Source: Streptomyces sp. YPW6 (lineage in GTDB: Bacteria; Actinomycetota; Actinomycetes; Streptomycetales; Streptomycetaceae). Taken from it: a DNA stretch of 64,000 nt. The position numbers and the translations under genes were made by a program. Under the pieces are notes generated by a model. That model made no database searches. It saw only the letters and a program-made list of their open reading frames with translations, and was not told where the DNA came from. Shown here piece after piece: positions 24,867 through 32,876 of this stretch (positions are counted from its first letter, which is position 1; the number at the start of each line of letters is the position of its first letter). The stretch covers positions 1,364,001 through 1,428,000 of the forward strand of contig NZ_CP076457.1 of assembly GCF_018866325.1 (NCBI RefSeq). The letters are read 5' to 3'.

Positions 24867-26357
24867 TCAGATGGGTTGGGACGGGGTGCCGTCGGCGGGG
24901 GACCCGCCGGAATCGGCGAGCGCGCCCAGGGTGACGGGGGTCGCGATCAGCCGTTCGGCGGGGGTGTAGGGCTCGGCGCGGGCGGCGACGAGGCAGTGCA
25001 CGGCGGGCCCGCACATCCGGCCCTGGCACCAGCCCATACCCGCCCTGGTCAGCTGTTTGACCTGCCGGTGGTCGGGGGCCGGACCGTCGGTGCGGGCGGC
25101 GCGGACCGCACCGGCGGTGACCTCCTCGCAGCGGCAGACCGTGGTGTCGTCGGTCAGCCAGGCAGGCCAGTCCCGCGGCACGGGGTGCGCCTCGGCCAGA
25201 GCGCGGGCGAAGGCGCGGTGCCGGGCCACCGCCCGGCGCTCCGCGGCCAGGGGCCGAACGCCCGGCCGGCCCGGCGCGCGGAGGTCGGTGAGCACGGAGA
25301 CGGCCGCCACGCGCCCCTCGCTCAGCGCGAGCGCCGCCCCGCCCACCCCGCAGGTCTCGCCCGCCGCGTAGAGGCCCGGAACGGTGGTGCGCTGTCCGGC
25401 GTCGACGGCGGCGGCCACGGTGCCGTCGCCCGCGTCGGCGAGGTCGCAGCCGAGCGGAAGCAGCAGGTCGAGCTGGGGGACGAAGCCCCAGCCGACGCCC
25501 ACGGTGTCGGCCTCGATCCGCCGCTCGGTCCCCGGGAGCGGTGCCCCGTCGGCGTCCAGGGACGCGGTGCGTACGACGGCGACCCGCCCCTCTCCTTCGG
25601 CGCCGACGATGCCGGTACGGGTGCGGAACGGGATCCGGTGCCGGGCGAGCACCCCCGCGTAGCCGACGGCTTCGGCCCACTTGGCGGGATGGCGCAACAG
25701 AGGCGCGGGGTGGCGCAGCCAGGCCGAGGGCGCCGCCGCCTCGCACACCGCGACGACCTCCGCGCCGCGTGCGGCGAGGGCGGCGGCGACGGGCAGCAGG
25801 AAGGGGCCGGTGCCGCCGAGGACCACGCGCCGGCCGGCCACCACTCCCCCGCCCTTGAGCAGCGCCTGGAGCCCGCCGGCGGTGAGCACCCCGGGCAGGT
25901 CCCAGCCGGGGAAGGGGAGTTGGCGGTCGTAGGCGCCGGTCGCCACCAGCAGGGCCGGCGCGCGCAGCACGACGGCCCGCTCCTCGGGCGGGCTGCCCCG
26001 GTCCACGGCGTGGACGGTGAAGCCGTCCGCCGCCGCGGCCGTGGTCCAGACGTGGTGGTCGAGCAGGAGGGTGAGCCGTCCGGTGCGCTCGTGAGCGGCC
26101 AGGGCGGCGCGCAGGGCCCGGTAGGTGCGCAGGTCGTGGTGGAGGTCCTCGGTGGGGACGGCGTCGCGCGCGTGGTCCGGCGGGTGACGCCAGAACTGAC
26201 CGCCCGGAGCGGGGCCCGAGTCGACCAGGGCGACCCGGAGCCCGCCGTCCAGGGAGGTGGCGGCGGCGGCCATGCCGGCCGGTCCCGCGCCCACCACCAC
26301 GAGGTCGTGGGGCTGCCGCGGCGCGGCGCGGTCGCCGGGGTGCCGGGGCTCAGGCAT
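24867..26357 (-). CDS. D-hydroxyproline dehydrogenase, FAD/[2Fe-2S] alpha-type subunit
   Basis: A 496-residue flavoprotein. The N-terminal FAD motif is VVVGAGPAGMAAAA, with a further dinucleotide site VVLGGTGPFLLPVAAAL and ALLVATGAYDR. The C-terminal 90 residues carry a BFD-like [2Fe-2S] domain: VCRCEEVTAGAVRAA then GMGWCQGRMCG, with four cysteines. This architecture is that of the large subunit of multimeric opine/D-hydroxyproline/sarcosine-type dehydrogenases. Its start overlaps the stop of the small Fe-S subunit by 8 bp, so the three subunits are made together. Confidence 0.85.
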   Translation of the reverse strand: MPEPRHPGDRAAPRQPHDLVVVGAGPAGMAAAATSLDGGLRVALVDSGPAPGGQFWRHPPDHARDAVPTEDLHHDLRTYRALRAALAAHERTGRLTLLLDHHVWTTAAAADGFTVHAVDRGSPPEERAVVLRAPALLVATGAYDRQLPFPGWDLPGVLTAGGLQALLKGGGVVAGRRVVLGGTGPFLLPVAAALAARGAEVVAVCEAAAPSAWLRHPAPLLRHPAKWAEAVGYAGVLARHRIPFRTRTGIVGAEGEGRVAVVRTASLDADGAPLPGTERRIEADTVGVGWGFVPQLDLLLPLGCDLADAGDGTVAAAVDAGQRTTVPGLYAAGETCGVGGAALALSEGRVAAVSVLTDLRAPGRPGVRPLAAERRAVARHRAFARALAEAHPVPRDWPAWLTDDTTVCRCEEVTAGAVRAARTDGPAPDHRQVKQLTRAGMGWCQGRMCGPAVHCLVAARAEPYTPAERLIATPVTLGALADSGGSPADGTPSQPI

Positions 26358-26685
26358 CGTCGCCCTCCCCCGTCGTGACGGCCATGCCCGCGCGGGCCCG
26401 CACCAGGCAGGCGCGCTGCCCGCGCCGCCCGTCGACGGTGACCAGGCAGTCGTAGCAGACGCCGATCCCGCAGAAGACGCCCCGGGGCCGCTGCCCGCCC
26501 CGGGTGGTCCGCCAGGCGCCCCGGCCCGAGGCGACGAGCGCGGCGGCCAGAGTCTGTCCCGGGACGAACGCCAGGGGTTCGCCGTCCACGGTGACGGCGG
26601 GTTCGGTGTCGGCGGGTTCGGTGACGGCGGGTTCGGTGTCGGCGGGTTCGGTGGGTCCGTGGGTCTCCGCGGCCGCTCGGGTCAC
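26350..26685 (-). CDS. D-hydroxyproline dehydrogenase, small [2Fe-2S] subunit
   Basis: A 111-residue protein beginning at GTG 26685, which overlaps the stop of the upstream flavoprotein gene (GTGA). After an unusual N-terminal Pro-Ala-Asp-Thr-Glu repeat, residues 35-111 are a plant-type ferredoxin-like domain (VDGEPLAFVPGQTLAAAL, cluster CGIGVCYDC and a later Cys in GQRAC). Such subunits bind a [2Fe-2S] cluster and relay electrons between the two flavin subunits. Typical relatives lack the repeat, so about 20 residues are additional. Confidence 0.82.
   Translation of the reverse strand: MTRAAAETHGPTEPADTEPAVTEPADTEPAVTVDGEPLAFVPGQTLAAALVASGRGAWRTTRGGQRPRGVFCGIGVCYDCLVTVDGRRGQRACLVRARAGMAVTTGEGDDA
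26591..26650 (-). repeat. 15-bp tandem repeat in the Fe-S subunit N-terminus
   Basis: Four units of GTGWCGGCGGGTTCG (26591, 26606, 26621, 26636) alternate at one base, making two 30-bp units. They are in frame and encode the PADTEPAVTE linker at the start of the small Fe-S subunit. Confidence 0.85.
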
Positions 26686-27842
26686 TTCGGCACACCTCCG
26701 GTCGTGAGGAATCGGTCGGGCAGGAGGCCGGTGTGGGCGGCCGGATCGGCACCGCGCCACGGGCGGCCGAGCAACTGGGCGGTGATCAGGGCGCCGGTGC
26801 CGGGGGCGAGGCCGATGCCCGCGCCCTCGTGGCCGCACGCGTGGAGGACGCCGGGGACCCGGGGGTCCGGGCCGACGACCGGCAGGTGGTCGGGGCAGTA
26901 CGGCCTGAACCCCCGGTAGGCGCGGATCAGATGGACGTCGCGCAGGAACGGGAAGAGGCGGCACGCCTGCGCGGCGAGCAGGGCCACCACGGCCGGGTTC
27001 ATCGCGGTGTCGAAGCCGACGCGTTCACGGCTGGCGCCGATCAGGACGGTGCCGGCCCGGGTGCCCTCGACGACGCACGAGGTCTCCAGGCCCGCGTCGC
27101 TGGAGGCGACGCCCGCGACGTAGTCGGCGGAGTAGACCTTGTGCCGGATCATCGGCGGCAGCGGTTCGGTGACGAGGACGAAGCCCCGGCGCGGCAGGAT
27201 CCCGACGGGGGCGCCGAGGCGGCGGCCGACCTCGCCGCCCCACGTCCCGGCCGCGTTGACCACGGCGTCGGCGGCCAGTACCGAACCGTCGGCCGTGCGG
27301 ACTCCGGTGATCCGCCCGCCGGTTCCCGTGACGGCGGCGACGGCCTCGCCGCTGTGGACCCGGGCGCCGCTCCGGACGGCGGCCCGCAGCAGTGCGGCCG
27401 CGGCGAGGACGGGCTGCACCTGGGCGTCCTGCGGGTAGTGGACACCGCCGGGAAGACCGCGCGCGATGTGCGGTTCGAACTCGTCCGCCCGGTCGACGCG
27501 TTCGGTACGGACACCGGCCGCCTCCTGGCGTGCGGCGAAGGTGTGCAGGGCGGCGAGGCCTTCGGGGGTGCTCGCGACGACCAGCCCGCCCTTGTTCTCG
27601 AACTCCACGGATCGCGGGCCCAGTTCCTCGCTCGCCTCGTCCCAGAGGTCACGGCTGAGCCGGGCCAGCTCCAGCTCCGGGCCGGGCTCCTTGTCGGAGA
27701 GCAGGATGTTCCCCTCCCCCCGGCTGGTGGTGCCCGCGCCGACCGGACCACGGTCGAGCACCGTGACGCCGAGACCGGCGCGGGCGGCGTGAAACGCGCA
27801 CGCGGCGCCCACAATGCCCGCGCCGACGATGACGACTTCCAT
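26682..27842 (-). CDS. D-hydroxyproline dehydrogenase, FAD (DAO-type) beta subunit
   Basis: A 386-residue flavoprotein of the D-amino acid oxidase/sarcosine oxidase beta superfamily. The ATG at 27842 (MEVVIVGAGIVGAACAFHAA) has an AGGAG ribosome site 8 bp upstream. Further family blocks are AVVNAAGTWGGEVGRRLG and the C-terminal HACGHEGAGIGLAPGTGALI. It should hold the substrate site oxidising cis-4-hydroxy-D-proline to 1-pyrroline-4-hydroxy-2-carboxylate. It is the first gene of the operon that runs to 20691 and its promoter region is shared with the divergent aldehyde dehydrogenase gene. Confidence 0.85.
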   Translation of the reverse strand: MEVVIVGAGIVGAACAFHAARAGLGVTVLDRGPVGAGTTSRGEGNILLSDKEPGPELELARLSRDLWDEASEELGPRSVEFENKGGLVVASTPEGLAALHTFAARQEAAGVRTERVDRADEFEPHIARGLPGGVHYPQDAQVQPVLAAAALLRAAVRSGARVHSGEAVAAVTGTGGRITGVRTADGSVLAADAVVNAAGTWGGEVGRRLGAPVGILPRRGFVLVTEPLPPMIRHKVYSADYVAGVASSDAGLETSCVVEGTRAGTVLIGASRERVGFDTAMNPAVVALLAAQACRLFPFLRDVHLIRAYRGFRPYCPDHLPVVGPDPRVPGVLHACGHEGAGIGLAPGTGALITAQLLGRPWRGADPAAHTGLLPDRFLTTGGVPK

Positions 27843-27879
27843 GACCACTCCTCGGCGTCCGCACGACCGCCCACTAGTG

Positions 27880-27897
27880 CAATGTCACATGCCATTG
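27880..27897. promoter_or_regulatory. putative GntR operator between the two catabolic transcripts
   Basis: CAATGTCACAT (27880-27890) read on the plus strand equals ATGTGACATTG on the minus strand, the core shared with the other promoters; an outer inverted repeat CAATG...CATTG spans 27880-27897. It lies 38 bp upstream of the flavoprotein ATG in the divergent region 27843-28102. Confidence 0.55.
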
Positions 27898-28024
27898 CTT
27901 AGGCTATACATCCGGACGACCGGAGGACAACGCCACCGCAGGGGTGACTTTCCCCGGCGCGCCGGCCCCCGGACGCCCCGGACACGCGACACCCGCCCCC
28001 GGACAACCGCGACCCCACCCCCGG

Positions 28025-28057
28025 CACCCAGCACCCAGCACCCAGCACCCAGCACCC
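28025..28057. repeat. 7-bp tandem repeat upstream of the aldehyde dehydrogenase
   Basis: Four copies of CACCCAG and a partial fifth (28025-28057), 46 bp before the GTG of the aldehyde dehydrogenase gene, in the probable leader region. Confidence 0.85.
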
Positions 28058-28102
28058 GACGACGGTGCGCCGCCACCGGCGCACACAGGGAGACACCTCA
28101 CC

Positions 28103-29791
28103 GTGAGCCCGACCGAGAACCCGCCCGCCGAACACACCCCACCGACCGGCCAGTCGGCACCCCTGACCGGACAATCACCCCTGACCGCCCGGTCGACGCC
28201 CCTGACCGGACAGTCACCCCTCACCGGACATGCACCGCTGACCGGGCAGTCGCTCCTGGCCGGCCGCGAGGTCACCGGCACGGGCGCCCCCTGGCACGCG
28301 CTGGCCGCCGCGACCGGCGAACCGTTCGGCCCTCCGTACCGGGACGCCTCGACGGAACAGGTCGCCGAGGCGGCCCGGCTCGCCGCGGCGGACGCCCGCG
28401 CCTTCCGCACCCTGCCGCCCGAGCGGCGGGCGGCCTTCCTCGACGCCTGCGCGGAGGAGATCGAGGCGCTCGGCGACGCCCTGCTGGAGCTCGCGGCCCG
28501 CGAGACCGGACTCACGCCGGCCCGGCTGACCGGCGAACGGGACCGCACCTGCCGCCAGTTGCGCCTCTTCGCCGATCTCGTCAGGAGCGGATCGGCTCTC
28601 GGCGTCCGGATCGACTCCGGGCCCTCGGGCACAGACGTCCGGCTGCGACGGGTCCCTCTCGGTCCGGTGGCCGTGTTCGGTGCGAGCAACTTCCCCCTGG
28701 CGTTCTCGGTCGCGGGCGGCGACACCGCCTCCGCGCTGGCCGCCGGCTGCCCCGTGGTGGTCAAGGCTCATCCGGCCCACCCGGGCACCGGCGAGGCGGT
28801 GGCCCGCGCCGTCACGGCGGCCGCCGCGCGCACCCGCGTACCGGCCGGGGTGTTCTCGCTGGTGGTGGGCCGGGGACACGAGGTGGGCCTCGCCCTCGTC
28901 GAGGACCCGCGCATCGCCGCGGTGGGATTCACCGGGTCGAGGGCCGGGGGGCTGGCCCTGGTCGCCGCCGGGCGGGCCCGTCCCGTGCCCGTCCCGGTCC
29001 ACGCCGAGATGTCCGCGGTCAACCCCGTGATCGTGCTCGACGGGGCGCTCGCCGAACCGGAACCGGCCGCCGAGGGCTACGTGGCGTCGCTGACCGGCGG
29101 GGCGGGGCAGTTCTGCACGAACCCCGGCCTGCTCCTGCTGCCGGCCGGACCGGCGGGCGACGCCTTCCTCGCCGCGGTGGCCCGGACCCTGAGGACGGCG
29201 GAGGGCCAGGTCATGCTCACCCCGGACATCGCCCGGGCGTACACCGAGGGCGTACGGCGGTGGGCGGCCGTCCCCGGTGTGCGGGAGGCGGCCCGGGGCA
29301 CGGCCGGGCCCGGCCCGTACGCACCGGCTCCCGTGGTCCTGACGTGCGACGCGGCCGTGTACGGGGCGGACGAGGGCCTCACGGGCGAGGTCTTCGGGGC
29401 CGCTGGGCTCGTCGTACGCTGGTCCGGCACGGAGGAACTCCTGGGCCTGCTGGAGGGGTTGGAGGGCCAGCTCACCGCCACCCTGCACGGTGCGGACACC
29501 GACCGGACGACGGCCCTGCAACTGCTTCCGGTACTGGAGGAGCGGGCGGGCCGGGTCCTGTGGGGCGGCTGGCCCACCGGCGTGGAGGTCTGCCACGCGA
29601 TGGTGCACGGAGGGCCGTGGCCCGCGACGAGCTCCCCCGCGGCGACGAGCGTCGGCACGCTCGCCGTCGAACGCTGGCTCCGGCCGGTCTGCTACCAGTC
29701 GTTCCCCGACGCCCTCCTGCCCGCCGAACTGCGTGACGGCACCGCCCCGCACCCCCGGGACCCGGGGCCCGCCCTCACGTCGAGGCCGTGA
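28103..29791 (+). CDS. alpha-ketoglutarate semialdehyde dehydrogenase
   Basis: A 562-residue aldehyde dehydrogenase of the 2,5-dioxovalerate group. The catalytic Cys is in GGAGQFCTNPG and the general-base Glu in HAEMSAVNPV; FTGSRAGGLAL and VFGASNFPLAFSVAGGDTASAL are signatures of this subgroup. It would oxidise alpha-ketoglutarate semialdehyde, the final pathway intermediate, to alpha-ketoglutarate. GTG 28103 has a GGGAGA ribosome site and no later in-frame ATG/GTG precedes the domain, so translation passes through an N-terminal repeat region (residues 14-50, PLTGQS-type units) absent from ordinary members, which begin near LLAGREVTGTG. It is divergent from the dehydrogenase operon. Confidence 0.9.
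   Translation: MSPTENPPAEHTPPTGQSAPLTGQSPLTARSTPLTGQSPLTGHAPLTGQSLLAGREVTGTGAPWHALAAATGEPFGPPYRDASTEQVAEAARLAAADARAFRTLPPERRAAFLDACAEEIEALGDALLELAARETGLTPARLTGERDRTCRQLRLFADLVRSGSALGVRIDSGPSGTDVRLRRVPLGPVAVFGASNFPLAFSVAGGDTASALAAGCPVVVKAHPAHPGTGEAVARAVTAAAARTRVPAGVFSLVVGRGHEVGLALVEDPRIAAVGFTGSRAGGLALVAAGRARPVPVPVHAEMSAVNPVIVLDGALAEPEPAAEGYVASLTGGAGQFCTNPGLLLLPAGPAGDAFLAAVARTLRTAEGQVMLTPDIARAYTEGVRRWAAVPGVREAARGTAGPGPYAPAPVVLTCDAAVYGADEGLTGEVFGAAGLVVRWSGTEELLGLLEGLEGQLTATLHGADTDRTTALQLLPVLEERAGRVLWGGWPTGVEVCHAMVHGGPWPATSSPAATSVGTLAVERWLRPVCYQSFPDALLPAELRDGTAPHPRDPGPALTSRP
28142..28260 (+). repeat. tandem repeat encoding PLTGQS units
   Basis: Imperfect repeats of about 18-21 bp encode six or seven PLTGQS-like units in the N-terminal extension of the aldehyde dehydrogenase. 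Unit lengths are multiples of three, so they keep the frame. Confidence 0.8.
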
Positions 29792-29815
29792 CCTCGGGCC
29801 GGACCGGGGCCGTAC

Positions 29816-29845
29816 GCCTCCGGCCGCCGCTCAGCGGCCGGAGGC
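29816..29845. terminator. bidirectional terminator
   Basis: Perfect 12-bp stem GCCTCCGGCCGC (29816-29827) and GCGGCCGGAGGC (29834-29845) with a 6-nt loop, 24 bp after the aldehyde dehydrogenase stop and before the end of the convergent flavin reductase gene. Confidence 0.75.
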
Positions 29846-30004
29846 GCGGCGCCGAGACCGCTCAGCAGGGCGTGGCGCTCCTCCGGGACCCGCTCGGGGC
29901 GGGAAGGACGTCGTCGGCTTCGACCTGGTCGAGTCCCTGTTCCGGCATCTGATGGCGGGCGCGGCCGGGCGTACGCGAGGGCGCGATCTCCTCGTCCGCG
30001 CCCT

Positions 30005-30724
30005 TCAGGGGGCTGCGCCCGGGATGCACGACCGCGCTGGGCCGGCGAGTGCAGCCTCCGCAGCGGACCCCTCGCCGGTGCGGGGGGTCCGGGTGCGGTA
30101 GGAGTGGCCGAGTTCCGGGCCGAGTCCGAAGTAGTGGCGGAAGTTGTAGATGAGGGGGCTCCAGGCGGCGGGGTCGATGTGGTCGGTGCCCGGAACGACG
30201 ATGCGGGAGTCGGCGTGCACCTTGCGCACGACGGCCTCGACGATGACGAAGTCCCCGGAAGCATCCGGCCGCACCCGCTCGGCGCGGGCCTCCAGCTGGA
30301 TCGGGCATCCGGCCACCCGCGGCGGCCGGACCACCTGGGACGGTTCGCCGGTCAGACCGGCCGCGGCGAACTTGTCCGGCTCGAAGCGGCAGCCCTGGGG
30401 CTTGGAAGCGGGCACGGGGTGCCGGCCGGTCAGCGGCGCCAGCCGCTCCACCGCCGGCCACTGGGCGGGGGCCGGCAGGCTGATGACCAGGTCGGGGCGG
30501 CTGCCGAGGTTGTACGCGGTCTGCCCCTCACGGCCCAGCCCGATCACCACCGTCCGCCCGAGGGCCCAGGCGGAGGATATCGGGGCGAGGTTGAACGAGC
30601 CGTCCTGATTCTCTGTCGACAGGAGCACCACGGGCGTCCCGAAATACAGGACGCTCGGCTCGATCTCCAGGTGGGTGGCGGCTGTCTGCTGCGCGGGCAG
30701 GATGCTGGGAGGTGCCGTGTTCAT
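30005..30724 (-). CDS. flavin reductase-like (FMN-binding split-barrel) protein
   Basis: A 239-residue protein resembling the flavin reductase-like domain: YFGTPVVLLSTENQDGSFNLAPISSAWALG near residues 27-56, then GREGQTAYNLGSRPDLVISLP, the FMN-binding split-barrel core. The ATG at 30724 begins MNTAPPSILP; the longer frame upstream is antisense to the divergent ArsR gene. It is divergent from that regulator with only about 60 bp between starts, so it is probably controlled by it. The substrate is unknown. Confidence 0.82.
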   Translation of the reverse strand: MNTAPPSILPAQQTAATHLEIEPSVLYFGTPVVLLSTENQDGSFNLAPISSAWALGRTVVIGLGREGQTAYNLGSRPDLVISLPAPAQWPAVERLAPLTGRHPVPASKPQGCRFEPDKFAAAGLTGEPSQVVRPPRVAGCPIQLEARAERVRPDASGDFVIVEAVVRKVHADSRIVVPGTDHIDPAAWSPLIYNFRHYFGLGPELGHSYRTRTPRTGEGSAAEAALAGPARSCIPGAAP

Positions 30725-30790
30725 GGCGGGGAGCCTAGGGTCCGGTCGATTCGGCCGGGGCCGAAGTGTCCCCGGGGGACAATGGGCCGT

Positions 30791-31510
30791 ATGGACGTGC
30801 AGCGCACACCTGGAACCGGTCCCGGCCTGGCCACCGTGGCGAAGCTTCTGGCCGACGGTACGCGGGCGGGCTTCTGTCTGGCCCTGCTCGACGGCCGGGC
30901 CTGGACGGCGACGGAGTTGGCACGTCACGCGGGAGTGGCGCCCTCGACCGCGACCGAGCACCTGCACGCGCTCGTCCGCGGAAACCTGCTGGCCGAGGAA
31001 CGGCAGGGCCGCCACCGCTACGTACGGCTGGCCGGTCCGCACGTCGCCGAGCTGGTCGAAAGTCTCGCCGCGATGGCGCCCGAGCGCACCCCGGCACCTC
31101 GTTCCCTGTCGGCGGCCGGCCGCCGACAGGCCCTCGCCCACGCCCGCACCTGCTACGACCACCTGGCCGGGACCGTCGGGGTCGCCATCACCGACGCGAT
31201 GCTGGAGCGGGGGCTGCTGGACCTGAGGCACGGACTCGGGCTGACCAGCGCCGGAGCGGCCTGGCTCGAAGATCTCGGCATCACCGTCCCGACCGGCACA
31301 CGCCGGCCGTCGGTGCGGCCCTGCCTGGACTGGACCGAACGCCGCCCCCACCTGGCCGGCGCCGTCGGTGCCGCGCTGTGCCGTCACGCGTTCGGCACGG
31401 GCTGGATCACCCCGGTCGGGACCACGCGCGCCGTTGCCGTCACCGCCCTCGGCCGACAGGCACTCCGCCGGCATCTCGGGCTGTCCGATGAACTCCTGGC
31501 ACAGAAGTGA
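30791..31510 (+). CDS. ArsR-like winged-helix transcriptional regulator
   Basis: A regulator of 239 residues from ATG 30791 (an in-frame ATG at 30782 is possible). The N-terminal winged helix reads LLADGTRAGFCLALLDGRAWTATELARHAGVAPSTATEHLHALVRGNLLAEE, as in ArsR proteins. The C-terminal 130 residues, longer than in metal sensors, resemble those of ArsR-like regulators paired with small oxidoreductases, and no CxC metal motif is present. It is divergent from the flavin reductase-like gene and convergent with the Wadjet operon. Confidence 0.87.
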   Translation: MDVQRTPGTGPGLATVAKLLADGTRAGFCLALLDGRAWTATELARHAGVAPSTATEHLHALVRGNLLAEERQGRHRYVRLAGPHVAELVESLAAMAPERTPAPRSLSAAGRRQALAHARTCYDHLAGTVGVAITDAMLERGLLDLRHGLGLTSAGAAWLEDLGITVPTGTRRPSVRPCLDWTERRPHLAGAVGAALCRHAFGTGWITPVGTTRAVAVTALGRQALRRHLGLSDELLAQK

Positions 31511-31616
31511 GTGACGCTGCGCGGCGCGAAGCGGGCTGTGGCCTGCCGCCCGGTGGCGGCCCGCCCGAAGACGGACAGTCTTCCGACTGCCCACGCCCGG
31601 CCGACGCCCACCGCGC

Positions 31617-32876
31617 TCACGCGAGATCGGACAACAGCAGTTCCAGTTCCCTCTCCTCCTCGACGCGGACGCCCAGTTCGGCGACTGCCTCAGCGAGTGC
31701 GGGCTCCCAGGGGGTCTCCGCCGGGGTACGGACGAGCGGGGACAGCGGTGGCGTGGTGCTGCGGAGGACGGCGGCACGGTAGTCCGCGGCCGTGTAGCGC
31801 CACGGCCGCCACGGCACCCGGCGGCGCAGGAAGCCGGCGATCCGGAGCCCGCCCCAGTCGAAATCGCCGTGGTAGTACAGGGTTGCCCCGTGGTCGTGCA
31901 GCCCCCGGAGCAGTGTGAGGGCGGCGGCCGAAGGCTGGCCCTGGAGGCAGACCAGCGGCGGGCAGGCGGGGCCGAGCGTGTCGGCCGCTGCCGCGAGCAC
32001 GGTCGGGTTCTCGCAGATCCGCACCGTGGGAGCAGCGGCGGCCGGAGGCCTGCGGGTGAGCTGGCGCAGGGTGAGCACGCAGGGTTCGCCGTCCTCGGCC
32101 AGGCGTTCCAGGGCCGGGGTGCCGCGCAGGTTCAGGGTCAGGACGGTCGAGGACAGTTCGTCGCGCAGCAGTCCCACCGAGGCCCAGGCGTCCCGTCGCC
32201 ACTCGGCGCCCCGGCCGTCGCGGAATCCCGTCAGCGCGCGAGCCCCGGACAGGGTGAGGGTGGCCAGCGGTGTGCCGTCGTCCAGGGCGTGAGCCCGGCC
32301 GAGAACCCGGGCGGCGAAGGCGGGGAGCGAGACGACCGGGCTGGCGGGGAGTTCACGCAGGGCGGTACACACCCCGGTGAGGAGGCCGAACGTGACGTCC
32401 GGAGTCCGCCCCAGACGCCGCGCCAGGCCTTCGGCGCGTATCCGCGCCGCCCACTCCGCGAGCGCGGGCACCGTGGCCGCAAGCTCGTCGAGCGGCGTGT
32501 GCGCCCGCTTCCAGGCGTCCTCCACCTCGTGGTGGGCTTGGGCGAGCGAGGTGACCGGCCCGGTGAGCGCGGCGACCGCGGCGGCGAGGCCGGCCGGGCT
32601 CGCACCCGAACGGCGCAGTACGGCGTCGACCGCTTCCAGCCGTACGGTCAGGGACCTGCCTCCACCGGGGGCCCGGGCGAGCAGCCGCTCCGCCGCCGCT
32701 CGCTGGGCCGCGGTGGGATCGGCCAGGGTCACGGAACCGGTCAGGGGCTGGTCGGCCGCCAGTCGTCGGCGCGCTCGTTCGACGAGCCAGGCGAGGTCCG
32801 GTGTGCCGAGCAGCCTGGCGAGCCGCGGGCTGTCGACCGCCTCGGTGCCGGCCCCGGGCCCGTGGGTCAGCTCCAC
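31617..32876 (-). CDS. jetD: Wadjet protein JetD (TIGR02679 / DUF2399, TOPRIM nuclease)
   Basis: A 419-residue protein and last gene of the Wadjet operon; its start lies inside the end of jetC (10-bp overlap). The C-terminal half has the topoisomerase VI-like TOPRIM features: the acidic ENPTVLAAAA and YYHGDFDWGGLRIAGFL, supplying Glu and Asp-x-Asp for metal binding. JetD cleaves circular plasmid DNA after the SMC-like complex has extruded it. The N-terminal 200 residues are the subtype-specific region that contacts the complex. All key residues are present, so it looks functional. Confidence 0.9.
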   Translation of the reverse strand: MELTHGPGAGTEAVDSPRLARLLGTPDLAWLVERARRRLAADQPLTGSVTLADPTAAQRAAAERLLARAPGGGRSLTVRLEAVDAVLRRSGASPAGLAAAVAALTGPVTSLAQAHHEVEDAWKRAHTPLDELAATVPALAEWAARIRAEGLARRLGRTPDVTFGLLTGVCTALRELPASPVVSLPAFAARVLGRAHALDDGTPLATLTLSGARALTGFRDGRGAEWRRDAWASVGLLRDELSSTVLTLNLRGTPALERLAEDGEPCVLTLRQLTRRPPAAAAPTVRICENPTVLAAAADTLGPACPPLVCLQGQPSAAALTLLRGLHDHGATLYYHGDFDWGGLRIAGFLRRRVPWRPWRYTAADYRAAVLRSTTPPLSPLVRTPAETPWEPALAEAVAELGVRVEEERELELLLSDLA

